A DNA stretch of 64,000 nucleotides, from NCBI GenBank assembly GCA_009617715.1, contig VTFK01000285.1, forward strand, positions 310,001 through 374,000, in the 5' to 3' direction. The notes beneath the pieces are model-generated. The model was not told the DNA's origin. It searched no databases and saw only the letters and a list, made by a program, of their open reading frames with translations. This document shows, piece after piece, positions 49,021 to 59,850 of this stretch; position 1 is the first letter of the stretch, and the number at the start of each line of letters is the position of its first letter. Source of the DNA: Plectrocnemia conspersa (taxonomy: Eukaryota; Arthropoda; Insecta; Trichoptera; Polycentropodidae). The position numbers and the translations under genes are program-made.

Positions 49021-49490
49021 AATAAATGGGTAAGGCATGAATTGACCGAAAGGCAAAAATAACGTCTGTTCTTTATTGGTTTTCAGAAACGATGGTAATG
49101 CGAGGATAAATGAATTCTCTACGATAGCCAGAAAAGATTATAACAATGGTTAGATAGCAAATAAGCTTTGTAGCTAGATATGAACTGAAAAACAATATAG
49201 TAGTATTCTAAGAAAATTGTTCATCAATTGTTTCTTAAGTCAGACGGGACAATTACAGCGGAATCACGTTGCAGGGAAATTTAAACCATGCATACAAAAA
49301 TAACCATTAAATATCTGATCTTGATGAACAGATTTTCATCATAATGCGAGAACTCCATTTTCACTAATTTTTGTTGCAAAATTAAACAAATTAAAATTGG
49401 AAATTTTGCTTTATCCCCCCATATTTCTTTGACCATTCTCTTACAGATTATCGCATTTTTATTCATTAAGACTTAAATAATCTAAGTGAT
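49021..49490 (+). pseudogene. mariner transposase fossil
   Basis: One frame from 49021 carries mariner landmarks in order despite stops: KWVRHELTERQK (the linker 'KWVPHELTE'), EDK*ILYDSQKR-*QWLDS (around the first catalytic Asp, 'DEKWILYDN--R--QWLD', with W changed to stop), and IVHQLFLKSDGTITAESRC (the 'VIHYSFLKPGETITAEKYC' strand). Further on, in a shifted frame, KLNKLKLEILLYPPIF and a following DY-HF-like remnant match 'LQKLNELGLEVLPHPPYSPDLAPTDYHFF'. The N-terminal HTH half and inverted repeats were not recognised. It is dead, with at least five stops and one frameshift. Confidence 0.8.
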
Positions 49491-50010
49491 TTTAAAAAGG
49501 CCACTGACATAACCTCTAAAAGATAAAAATAAATATAAGCAAAAGATTTATTCATTGTAAAATTATTGGTCATTTAAAAACATTTCTATAATTGCAGGAT
49601 ATTATAAGTTATTAAAATTATATTAAGAAAAATAAAGCGTTTTATACTTACTTTATATAAAACAACCTATTAATTAGCCATTTTAGACCATTGAAATAAG
49701 TGTATTTGTTTTGTATAAATCTGGCGTTAAATATTGCAATTATACGAAACTGTTTGATAACAATATTCGAACTGACCGTTGCGTTGTTTTTTTGTTGATT
49801 TAAGGTCCACATTCTTTTGTTATTTGCGTCTAGTTTAATATTTTTCGAGCTAGAAATTCAAGCAAATTGATTCCATAGGAACGCGATCTCGTTAGTTTTA
49901 CGACAAGTGGATTTACATAACTAATTTTAACGCAAGATTGTGGGTGGTCCTGATAGTAAATATTTTATTAAATATCTTATTTTTAAAACAATGAAATATA
50001 TATTATTTGT

Positions 50011-50033
50011 ATATATATATATATATATATATA
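50011..50033. repeat. AT microsatellite
   Basis: Uninterrupted AT run of about 23 bases. Confidence 0.9.
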
Positions 50034-50600
50034 CATGAGTTTAATGTAATACTGATTTGACATTTTAATTGAAGTAAATCTCAGCACCTCAGTGTGTATT
50101 TTTTAAGAATTCACAATTTTTGTATTAAATGTCTTTACCGAATATACGAAATGTATGCACGGTATGCGTGCAAATATTTAATCAGTCAAAAATTTTATGC
50201 TGCGCAGCCAAATGAACATTTTTATTTAATAAAATAGCAGTACTAAAATATTATATTAAATATTATCATATTATCAGTTGGCAACCAATTGAATATTTTA
50301 TTTAAAACAGTTTTTAAATGATGTGGAAAATAGCTGCATTATAAAAAAATATAATCACTGCGCAATAGCATTATAAAAATACATAATTACTAGCATTTTC
50401 TAATTAATTAATTACGTTAGAAAAATATAATATTTTAAATAAAAAATAATAACAGTACAAAACTTTGTAATTTACTACTAATATTTTATAGATTACTATT
50501 TATATATTTTAAACTATAGCTAACAACATTTTAATCACTGGAATTAGATATTAGTTTGTGGCGACCACTACGTTTGAAAGGGTCTTATTATCAAAACTTG

Positions 50601-51271
50601 TGTTAATTTAATGTGACCAAAATGATCATCAATCAACAAGGAAACAAGACAATAGCGTAAAGGATTGACCACATACAAAAGTCCTCGTTACAACCAGAAG
50701 AAATCGCCTAAATAACATGAGTTCTGTTCTTACATAAAATATTATGTTCTTACATAATTGCGAAACGGTTACGGATATAATAAATCACCGGATCTACAAT
50801 ATTCTTGTTGCAATGCAATACGACCTTGGACAATGACCGTCAAGCGAATGTCGCTTTCTAAAGGCGTGAACCTATTTCGCAATACTAAGAAGCGACTGCA
50901 GCGATTGACTGGATGATTGCTGCATAATTATGATTTGTCAGCAAGCTTTGTAGCCCGGACTTCGATGAGAAGAAAGAGTCTCAAGCGGTCACTCAAAGAT
51001 TCAGGCAGACACTGGAAGAGACTAGCAGACTCCTGCCGTCCGCAGACAACATACGATCATGGACGCACACATCCCGCTGCCAGCTTCTCCACCACCACTC
51101 GGAGAATATACTGTCGCTGTCACACCAATCAGAGCTCTGAGGGTCGTCTACTGACATCATCCTTCCGCCAGCTTCTCCACTACCGCTCGATAACGACTGT
51201 CGCAACATATTTAAATATAATGTAATACAACTCTAGCTAGATTCTATATTGAGTCTCACTACGAAGTTACA
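50601..51271 (+). mobile_element. LTR-like element, family L copy 3
   Basis: In + orientation it aligns with the minus-strand reading of 45961-46532 and 36904-37175: TGTTAAT...GTGACCAAAATG at the start, AACGGTTACGGAT, GCGACTGCAGCGATTGACTG, GTAGCCCGGACTTC, then the tandem GGAGAAGCTGG-type repeats (here as CCAGCTTCTCCACCACCACT) and an end near GAAGTTACA. The frames on the two strands (102 and 71 codons) have no domain and reflect the GC-rich repeats. Confidence 0.55.
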
Positions 51272-51843
51272 CTCAAATCTTAAAAGTTCAATCAAACCAC
51301 AGCAATATTTTTTTTCATGTTAATAGAGTTACGATAATTGTCGCTACTTGAAAGTCCAGGACTTTCATCAAAACACATGTTTTATTATACCTTGTTAACA
51401 ACTCTTATGAATGATCTTGACAATCTTAATAAGGTATTAAATCGCATATTACGTTTCTTTTTAATTTATTAAACGGATAATATCAAAAGAAAGCTTTAAT
51501 ATTTACAACTTAAGAACATATATACGTATATGAATATAAAAAAAATAATCCGCAACATACATAAGAATTCAGCAACTTTGTCGTTTTCAATTTAATAGTC
51601 GCTAATAAAATGTATAGCACAGCTCAAAGAGAAATTACTTTGCAGCATTCATGTAGCAAGCAAAAAAGTTAATGTTTTAATAAATTCTTATATAATAGTT
51701 TTATTTTCATCCAGATTAAATTTTGTCGTTCCAAGTAAATGTATATACAGTATACTAAAAGCATTTTTTTCATTATGACGCAATGATCATAAAAATATAT
51801 AACATTATTTTCTAATACTAATAGCATATATTTTTATCAACAG

Positions 51844-51945
51844 CTAATTGTGAAGACGGAAGCTGTGTTTTGGAGTGCCCCTTCGACGGAGACCCGAGAA
51901 ACTCCTGTAACTGCAACTCCAATAACTCCGTCACGGTGACAGTCG
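51844..51945 (+). CDS. CUB/EGF protein, coding exon 4 (cysteine-rich segment)
   Basis: The acceptor CAACAG ends at 51843. Two bases complete an Ala codon and the exon reads ANCEDGSCVLECPFDGDPRN followed by SCNCNSNNSVTVTVG. Five cysteines in 22 residues (C-x4-C-x3-C-x9-C-x-C) suggest part of a third EGF-like or other disulphide module, and NNS is a possible N-glycosylation site. The exon ends at GTCG|GTAAAT, leaving one base, so another exon is required. If the donor is not used, translation stops within three codons (V-G-K-stop), giving a short secreted form. The phase match to exon 3 supports membership in the gene. Confidence 0.8.
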
Positions 51946-53084
51946 GTAAATAACAATATATTATTAATTAGGTATAACAACCATAAATATTCATGTCGCG
52001 CACGTTAAATATGCTCGTAACTCGATTACTTAAGGTTAAGGGATGTATACTAATTTATGCGTGAAACCTATTAAATTTACCAAAGTTCCGACTTGAACAC
52101 ACAGAAAGATAATACTCGAATAATTAATTACATAATTATTCATCGCCCACGATTTTTGATACCGTTGAGTGTTAATTTGAGTATTTTTAAAAGTTAACCA
52201 ACAAAATAAAACCCGTTTAACATTTGACTAATTTAATTTGCACAATAGGTGTCCCATAAATTTAATCAATTTATTCTACACAAATATATATATATGTGTA
52301 AAATTTGCAAAAAAATCTTCTGCTTCAAAATTTATTATGTTATTAAATTATGACAAGTGACAAGGAAGTGTTAAGGCAATCCTAAAAATATGTTAATTAG
52401 AACCACAAAATTACTGCTATGATTTTCACCTTTAGTGAATGAATGAATAATTAAGACAGATTGGAATAGCTACCAACAATAGTAAAGTATTTAAAAAATC
52501 TCCTGTTGAAAAAATATAAGCCATAATGGATTTTCACTTTTGTCGCCACTTTATATTTAAGGTGTAGCCATTACAGGATTCGAAGATTTATATAGTCTTA
52601 AAGTTTATATGGTACTTATGTATTTCATTCTACACTGTGACCATTAGCTATTTTACAATCCTCAATATGAAATATATATATTAGTAATATTATACAACTA
52701 GAATAAAATACAATTTCTGTTTAATAACTCTGATGCTAATCAACAAATTATTGCTATGTTTCCAATAATGGAAAGCTGCAATTTAAATTGATTCGCCCGC
52801 GGCGGTTTCCCTGACAATTGTATTAATGCCACCGAATGCAGCTTTCGATTAATTTAAATTCACCAACAAGCCAATAAATATGTTTTTGCTGCCTTTGTAA
52901 TATGATTCAACCGATGTCAAAAAATATCACGTATAATCAAAATTATTTTTGATTGACTCCGATAATTTACATGCATTGAAAAGTGTGAAAAAACCAAACT
53001 AAATAGATTGTTGAAAAATTATGTATGTTGTAAAAAAAGTTTTTATGTTGAAGCTTTAACGTATTGTATGTTCAACTTATAATA

Positions 53085-53175
53085 ATAATACCATCCGTGC
53101 CATAGTCTATTGTGTTTCTTAGCCGCCTCAAGAATAGCTCTCCATTTAACCCAGTTCAGCTTCTCATTCATTTTC
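53085..53175 (-). pseudogene. Possible LINE C-terminal fragment
   Basis: The minus strand encodes MNEKLNWVKWRAILEAAKKH followed by NRLWHGWYYYYKL, a short open run. A tryptophan-rich W-KW---LEAA pattern is seen at the C-terminus of some LINE proteins. The support is weak. Confidence 0.25.
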
Positions 53176-53274
53176 AACTATAGGTAAGATTCTAAGCTCG
53201 CGTGTCGAGGGGTTAAAAATTAGTTCGCAGAGTAGAGAGAGTATTTTTATTTTTAATATATTTTACTTAACCTA

Positions 53275-53365
53275 GTGAGAACGCTCGTTACCGAACGTTC
53301 CCACTGCGACGGCGCCGACATGATTTTATTGCTTTTGAGATGAATTTTTGATTTCTGAGTTTTTC
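53275..53365 (+). mobile_element. Fold-back family, inner right-arm fragment (F3)
   Basis: GAACGCTCG-TTAC-CGAACGTTC forms the hairpin tip, followed by CCACTGCGACGGCGCCGACA and TGATTTTATTGCTTTTGA, as in the right arm at 59530-59590. Its left arm is missing. Confidence 0.7.
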
Positions 53366-53739
53366 GATTAAATTAAAACTGAAATCCTTTGCTTTAAAAA
53401 AAAGCAAGTTGTACTGTGTCATAACTTTCATACAAAGCTAAAAATATCCACTCCAATTACGAGATTTGCTCCTTTACACTTAATTATATATCATTAGAGA
53501 AATCGTCCATTCTTGTAATAATCGTAAACCGAGATAAACTAATTTTTCAGATTGTTTTTTTTGTCTGGGAAATCAACACCTGTTACGGCTTCTAAGCATT
53601 ATTTTATTAATTCTCAATAAAAAAATAGTTTCATTATTTTTTTCAATTCATTTAATTTGCCTTTTCGCAAATGTCTTAGAATTTCTTTAAATTTTGAAGT
53701 ATACTTAGTCATGCAATGAGTACGTCATTTCAGCTTTTT

Positions 53740-54470
53740 TAATAAGGGGGCAAAAGTTGACCGGTTAGTGGTCGTTTTTTTACTATTTCGTTTCCATTAA
53801 TAGTATTTTATTAAATGACCTGCATTTTTCTAACCAAAATCAAGGCTTAAAATCCCTGTTTAGAATCCACGTTAAAAGAAATGAAATGCTCTTTTATCTA
53901 GTGTTTCTATTAAGTATTTTACAACAATATTACGGCTTAAAATAAGTGAAAATCAGAAAAAACATATCTAAACCGAATTTTATTTTTTTTGACGTGGATT
54001 TTTGACTTCTGAGAAGTGATAATTGTTTTTGCACCCTCCTATTGACCAAAATTCGGTTTGAATATACTTTAACCAATGCTCTTATATCAGAAGTGGTTTG
54101 AATATACTTTGATAAATACAGCAATATGCGATATGTAACGCCTGTCTATACTTCTTCCGCTTATTTTTCCCTGAGAGATGAGTTGACTTAATTTATATTT
54201 TAGACTTGACCTTAGAAAATATTAAAACTATAATTAGTTTTAGAACTTTTATTAAATTAGGTTTTGGTTTGAACGGCAAAAAGACGTTTCGCAACTGTCA
54301 AATTATATTTCATAGACATTTAAGAGCAGTATTATATTTCACTAGCAATTAGTTAAGATATATTTTTGCTAATAGAAATATATATACTGATGAAAATGTA
54401 CTTGGACTTCACTAGTGAAAATATAACTTCACTGAAAAAATACACATTTACTGTAAAATATTTATAAAAC
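53740..54470 (+). mobile_element. Fold-back family copy F4a
   Basis: 53740-53835 is inverted relative to 58680-58800 (GGGGGCAAAAGTTGACCGGT against the ACTGGTCAACTGTTGTCCCC block). 53835-53950 is inverted relative to 59650-59810. After the inner TTTTGACGTGGATTTTTGAC and TTCTGAGAAG block, the right outer arm follows: TTGGTTTGAATATACTTT, CTTATTTTTCCCTGAGAGAT, TTAGTTTTAGAACTTTTATT, GTTTCGCAACTGTC and the outer end TACACATTTACTGTAAAA. The GC-rich hairpin core is deleted here. Confidence 0.65.
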
Positions 54471-54480
54471 ATAGTGTAGT

Positions 54481-55590
54481 TAGAGTCTCCAATTCGAGTA
54501 ATCGAGTACTCGATACTCGAGTATACTTGTCTATTTTTCTAGTACTTGATAATCGAGTATTTTGAAAATTACTCGATTAATACTCGAAATTAAAAAATTT
54601 TGAAATATTTCAGAAACAAAAATAATTTTAACTCGGTCCGGTAAAGGTTAACGTCTTGCTTTTATTTGGCGTTTATGCCCGAAGTCCCGAGTTAGAACGG
54701 TTACTATCAGGTATAATTTTTTCATAGTTCCATAGTTGCATAGTTCCGGTCGTCGGCTATGTTAGTGGGTACGACGGAGAAATTTCTTTAGTGTTTTCTG
54801 TTCGACAGTCCCGACTTATCTAATTTATGGCAATGAACAATATGAAATATCAACAAAAAAAATTTTAGGTTTTATGACTATGCAGTTGTAGCGTAAAGTA
54901 TTGTAAATTGTTTATACTGATCCCTCAGCTTAAAATAGAAATCAAAACAATTGTGTTTTAAAGGCATTTAAAGTAAAGTCAGTTCTTTGCGAACCGTTTA
55001 GCTCTAGAGTGAAAGGGATTCACCCAAATACATCTTCGAAGGATATAGATTTAAATTCTTCGCATTAATCAGAAGGAGTAGAATATTGTATATTGTTAAG
55101 AAAAAAAATCTATTCAAGAAAAATTACAAAATGCTATTTTGTCAATAGTCGAAGGAAATAAGAGAAAAGCAGAGAAGGGAATGAAAGAAGAAAACAAAAA
55201 AAGAGAGTTCAAAAAATTTTATATCTATAAAAAGCGAACAGATATAAATTAGAAGCCTTATCCAACGCGTTAATGACAATAAGACCAACATCAACAGCAA
55301 CGGAAAGGGTTTTTCCATAACGGGAGTAATAAAACCAAAGGTTAGCAGTAATATTAAATTCGAGACACTTTTTGCATTATTGTTTTTAAAAAGTATGTTC
55401 GTGAAGTTAAAACAATTGTAAAAATTAACATACTAAGTATTTTATTTATTTATTTATATGTGCACAAATTTGAATAATAGATATTTTGGTACATTTGGTA
55501 AATACTCGAAAGTACTCGAGTACTCGAGTATTTTAAAATCTTAATATTCGATACTCGAGTAGTTGATGGTTCGAGTAATTGGAGACTCTA
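54481..55590. mobile_element. hAT element (1110 bp) with perfect 8-bp target duplication
   Basis: The flanks are identical octamers AGTGTAGT at 54473-54480 and 55591-55598, diagnostic of hAT-type insertion. The termini are TAGAGTCTCCAATT and its exact complement, followed on both sides by several ACTCGAGTA words, a subterminal transposase-binding layout. The interior keeps a transposase C-terminal relic (55249-55392). The element sits in a fold-back copy whose uninterrupted counterpart (ACATAGTGTAGTAT read on the minus strand near 59072-59086) shows the empty site. It is probably a deletion derivative of a once autonomous element. Confidence 0.9.
55249..55392 (+). pseudogene. hAT transposase C-terminal (dimerisation) relic
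   Basis: The frame gives LEALSNALMTIRPTSTATER, VF, and after a one-base shift ITGVIKPKVSSNIKFETLFA LLFLK. It matches the hAT C-terminal block 'L..A...L.IPATSAPSERVFS..G.....R..L......LLFL', with the TS-T-TERVF signature intact. The rest of the transposase is deleted or unrecognisable. The frameshift and missing N-terminal part make it non-functional. Confidence 0.8.
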
Positions 55591-55885
55591 AGTGTAGTAT
55601 ACCACTTTTTTCGCTTATTTTTACCTGATAGATGAGTTGCCTCAGTCTGTATTTTGAACTTGACTTAATGAAAGACCTCAAACTGTAATTAGTTTTAGAA
55701 CTTTTGTTAGGTCAGGTTTGGGTTTGAACACCAAATGAAGATTTCGTAACCGTCTGTTTTATATACATTTAAAAGCAGCATATAATTTTACTAGCGCCTA
55801 TCAGTAAAAATATATATTTACCAAAGAAAATGTATTCCGATATGATTTCACTGAAATTACATATTTTAGCAAATATTATTGGTAC
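55591..55885 (+). mobile_element. Fold-back family copy F4b, right outer arm after hAT
   Basis: The sequence continues the fold-back arm interrupted by the hAT: CGCTTATTTTTACCTGATAG, ATGAGTTGCCTCAGTCTG, TTAGTTTTAGAACTTTTGTT, GGTTTGGGTTTGAACA, then GATTTCACTGAAATTACATA. It parallels 54160-54470, so F4a and F4b are partial tandem copies. Confidence 0.65.
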
Positions 55886-56729
55886 ACATTTACGTGTTAA
55901 TTGCATCTGAAGTTGAGGAACGATTAATAACTATTTTAAATGTTAAATGCATCATCTTTGAAAGATTTTGATTTTTAATAAAAGACAGAAAAGCTATCGA
56001 GCTACCAAAAAAATAAGACGTGGAGAAGATGATATAGCTAATATCAACAAAAAGTATCTGCGCTTATTTAATGAGATATTTGACACTGTAGTAGAAAAAA
56101 TTGGGGAAAGATTTAAAGAAACTACAGTTTCTAGAATGAGATATTTGACACTAGTAGAATGTAAGTATTAGTTGATTCTAAAATATTCTCCAAATTTATA
56201 TCTTCATTTTCCTCTGATTTTTTCTCCTGAAATCGACGTATGGTTATTTGATTTATCAACATTGAAATGTGAATTGATGGCCACATACAGAATATTTATC
56301 TGCCTGAACAGTTACGGGGATTTTGCAACTCTTAACAGAAATTGAACTAGTAGTAGAAGCCTTTTCAGAAATGTATAATCTCTGTTGTTTGATCTCCACT
56401 ATTCCAGTTCGCAATACTCAGGGTGAAACCAGGCTTTTCACGCTTTCACTAATGTTGAAAGAAAATTTTTACTTAAAAATACGATCTAATGACAGCTTAT
56501 GACGATAATTGCTTTCCAAAAACATCCGTCCACGTTTCCATGAGTCCATGAAAACGTATTCTTTAGACATCCCATAGTTTAAGGGCTTTACCTTTGTTTT
56601 TTTAAGAAGCCTTGTGACACTTTGTGGTTACTTGAAAACGGCTGAATTACATTTTCTTACTTTATTCAATCTTCTAATATGAGTCATTTCCTTTACATGA
56701 ATTCCTTGAACTTATCTATCTCTCCTCGC

Positions 56730-57470
56730 ATTAAAATGAAATACCGCGTAAGCAACTAATCACTTGCTGCTCAAACAGCTCGGTTACCAGAGATTTATTG
56801 CTCAACGCGACTCATCATCGTAGTCGACTTGGTAGGCGAGCATAGTATTGTTTTAAATGCAATACTTGCCCAGGTGATTAGTTTCTCGGTCATGGGCGAT
56901 TAGTCGCTTGCTTTTAGCCTTCTCAGCAGACGAAGTGCCTACGAGTTAGTATCCGTTTCAGAATTAATGTCTATTAATTATTTTAAATGTCAATTGGAAT
57001 GCGGCCTAATCAGACGCTTTGTACATTAGCTACATTCAATATTTATTCATCGTAAATATTCCCAGCGCCTTCGCAGACATCTTAGCCTCGTATACAACAG
57101 CTTAATAGTCTATGTTATACAATATTATAGTTGCTATGAAAGTGCACGATCCGCGTCTAATTTAGTCGTAGTCACATCCGTCACAATTTGTCACTAGCGG
57201 CTCCAGGTAATTCCGGTCGGCTTCATCGTCAGGTAATTATAAAGTGACACCCCAAGGCGTTGTGTGTGACGCAGCGGGGTCTAAATTTCCCATTAACCCT
57301 GTCGTCCCGGCACATGAAACTTGTGTTTACATTTCCCTCGGGCACGTGAACCGCTGCACGCGCGTTCAACCGCTTTATCGCCATAAGTAAACGTTAAAAA
57401 ATACATTACGGGCCGTTTTGAATTAATTTAACGGCGATAAACGACATATTTTCATGACCTGACCCGCTGT
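56730..57470. other. GC-richer island in 3' part
   Basis: A long high-complexity stretch with CG-rich words (57240-57440) and no spliceable coding frame I can defend. A GGCTCCAG|GTAATT site near 57212 resembles a donor, but no acceptor-bounded frame with cysteines precedes it. It is a candidate conserved noncoding or regulatory region. Confidence 0.35.
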
Positions 57471-58679
57471 ATACCTAATATAAAACACGATGTTTGTGAG
57501 TCATTTTTTTAGAGCCTACACAAGATAAGAGAAATGTTTTTTGTTTTAACTGAAATTTTACATATAAAAATCTGAGATTATTAGTCTAAAAATAAGCTTT
57601 ATGCATTTCGGCTAATGTAATAATAACTAGAACCTCTTTATTATGTGTGTCAATCGATATACACGATCCACAATTATTGGCAACTTAATAAAAAATATTG
57701 AGTTGAAAATCTTGTACTCGAATTACACATAAACCAAAGTCGATTTTCAATTTCTGGCATATCTAGAAGGTCAGAATTAGATATTCATATAATTACTATT
57801 TCGAGCAATAACCTTAGATTAGGTTTTTTAAGCTTATAACAAATATATTTTCGAGTCACATACCATTAAGAGTCTTTTATTAGGAAAAAATACTTTTACC
57901 CCTAGATGACATATAATATAATATTAATCCTCTTATTAACAATGTAAAAAATTATATCATTGCTAGATAGCATATTATATATTATATAAATTCAATAGCC
58001 AAGTATTTTTTATGTTACGATAAAAACATTATTCAAAAATCCATTGTCTGGTATAATTATCGTAGAAGACAATTAGGAAACAACTATGTTATAATCATTG
58101 TTTCTTCTAGAGAATCTCTTGAACAAAATATCAAACCGAAAATTCTCATTTCTCGAAAAATTTTATAAAGCACTCCTTATTATATAAAATTAAATTTGTA
58201 CGACTATTTTTAAAAAGTGCCATTTTTAACGCTGCATAAGTAAATTATTACAAATTGTTAACACTCGAACTCGCTTTATTTTTGCTTTAAGAAGACACTC
58301 AGATAATAAACCTATCCGAATGTTTGAAAATATTCATACTTTCTCAGAAGATGGAAAGTATTTGAATGATTTTTTTGCGATTTTCTATTACTCAAACCGG
58401 CCGGCGGCTTTATCTTTGCTTTGATGATTTAATAACCCGCTCCGATAAAAATAAATTACAAAACGATTAAGAGTTATTTTTATTTTTCGATAATCCAAAA
58501 AAATATTATTGACGGCGCAAAATTTTTGTTAAAACAACTGGAAAATATCAATTCTGAGCTAAGTTCGAAATTTCAACGGGAATTAAAAAAAAATTATGTA
58601 ATCGAAGAAACCTGACACTGGTGTCATTAATTAAATCTTTGCGAAATCCAGAATTTTTCAATAGGGTTTAAAATCAGGG

Positions 58680-59850
58680 ACGTCATTTGCCCTCCCTCGC
58701 CATAAAAATGTATGTCATCTAATGAGATACTGTGACTTTTAATGAAATCAAAATATTAAAAAAAATGACTGGTCAACTGTTGTCCCCCTCTCCCTGGAAA
58801 AACCATAAATGACTAGAAATTCTCGGACTATCTCTCAAAAAAATTAATATAAAACAGTCTCGAAACGTAAATTTGCTGTTCAAACCCAAACCTAACCATA
58901 CACAACTTGACCTAACGAAAATTCTAAAACAATTTTAGAACTTTTATTTGGTCAAGTCTAAAATACAAACATAGACAACTCAACTCTTAGGGAAATAAGC
59001 ATAAGAAGAAGTACAGACAGACGATACATCTCACACATTGCTCCATAGTTTGTCTGCACTTCGATACTACACTATGTCTTAAAAATGTGATAGCTATCCT
59101 TACCGATATTACTACAGACTTCTGATATGAGAGTACTGATCAAAGTATATTCAAGCCGAATTTTGGTCAATAGGAAGGCAATAGGATCACTTCTTAGAAT
59201 TCAAAAATTCACGTCAAAGGCAATAAAATCATGCCGGCGCCGTCGCAGTGGGAACGCTCGGCAACGAGCGGGAAATCACTCGGGAGAAAATAAACAAAAG
59301 AAGAAATACAGACAGGCATTACATCTCGTATATTGCTCTATAAGTATAAGAGTGTTTATCAAAGTATATTCAAAGCACTTCTGATATAAGAGCATTAGTC
59401 AAAGTAAATTCAAACCAAATTTTGGTCAATAGGAGGGCGCAAAAACAATTATCACTTTTCAGAAGTCAAAAATTCACGTCAAAAGCAATAAAATCGTGCC
59501 GGCGTCGTCGCCGTGGGAACGCTCGGTAACGAGCGTTCCCACTGCGACGGCGCCGACGCGATTTTATTGCTTTTGACGTGAATTTTTGACTTCTGAGAAG
59601 GGATAATTGTATTTTGCGCTCTCCTATTGGTCAAAATTTGGTTTAGATATGCTTTATTTGATTCTTACTTATTTTAAGCCGTAATATTGTTGAAAATACT
59701 TAATATGAACACTAGATGAACGAGTGTTTTCACTGTGATGGCGGCGGCACGGTTTTATTGCTTTTAACGTGGTTACTAAACAGGGATTTTAAACCTTGAA
59801 TTTGGTTAGAAAAATGCATGACATATAATGAAATACTATGAATACTCTTC
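58680..59850 (+). mobile_element. Fold-back family copy F5 (most complete)
   Basis: The outer left arm carries GTTCAAACCCAAACCTAACC, a CTTGACCTAACGAAAATTCT block, AGTTTGTCTGCACTTCGATA and GACTTCTGATATGAGAGTAC. A first inner left arm ends at the hairpin tip near 59255. A second partial left arm restarts at about 59300 and leads into the large hairpin centred at 59527/59528. The right side continues to an extra inner block (59720-59770) and ends near 59850. No open frame for a transposase exists, so mobility would depend on enzymes from elsewhere. Confidence 0.75.
59400..59656. repeat. Near-perfect long hairpin, arms about 125 bp
   Basis: Left and right halves are reverse complements with few mismatches and one or two single-base indels. 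The tip is GCTCG-GTAA-CGAGC (59521-59534). Paired landmarks include AAAAATTCACGTCAAAAGCA (59468-59487) with TGCTTTTGACGTGAATTTTT (59568-59587), and TCAGAAGTCA with TGACTTCTGA. The inner 40 bp of each arm is GC-rich (CGGCGCCG-type). Confidence 0.9.

Larger units (their letters stand above)
44811..51843 (+). other. Intron 3 (7.0 kb)
   Basis: Donor GTATAC at 44811 is a less usual but valid donor. The acceptor TCAACAG ends at 51843 and the phases agree (1+2). It holds two LTR-like copies in opposite orientation, fold-back arms, a mariner fossil and a GC-richer island. 44820-45950, 47570-48470 and 49490-50600 are AT-rich with no recognised element except the AT microsatellite. Confidence 0.85.

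Noticed and set aside
50917..51225. 102-codon plus frame and 71-codon minus frame
   Set aside because: They are read through the family L repeat; the serine/tryptophan-rich product comes from the repeated GGAGAAGCTGG words and resembles no protein.
57160..57220. Donor-like site GGCTCCAG|GTAATT as a possible next exon
   Set aside because: No acceptor giving a phase-1 open frame with cysteine or transmembrane content precedes it.
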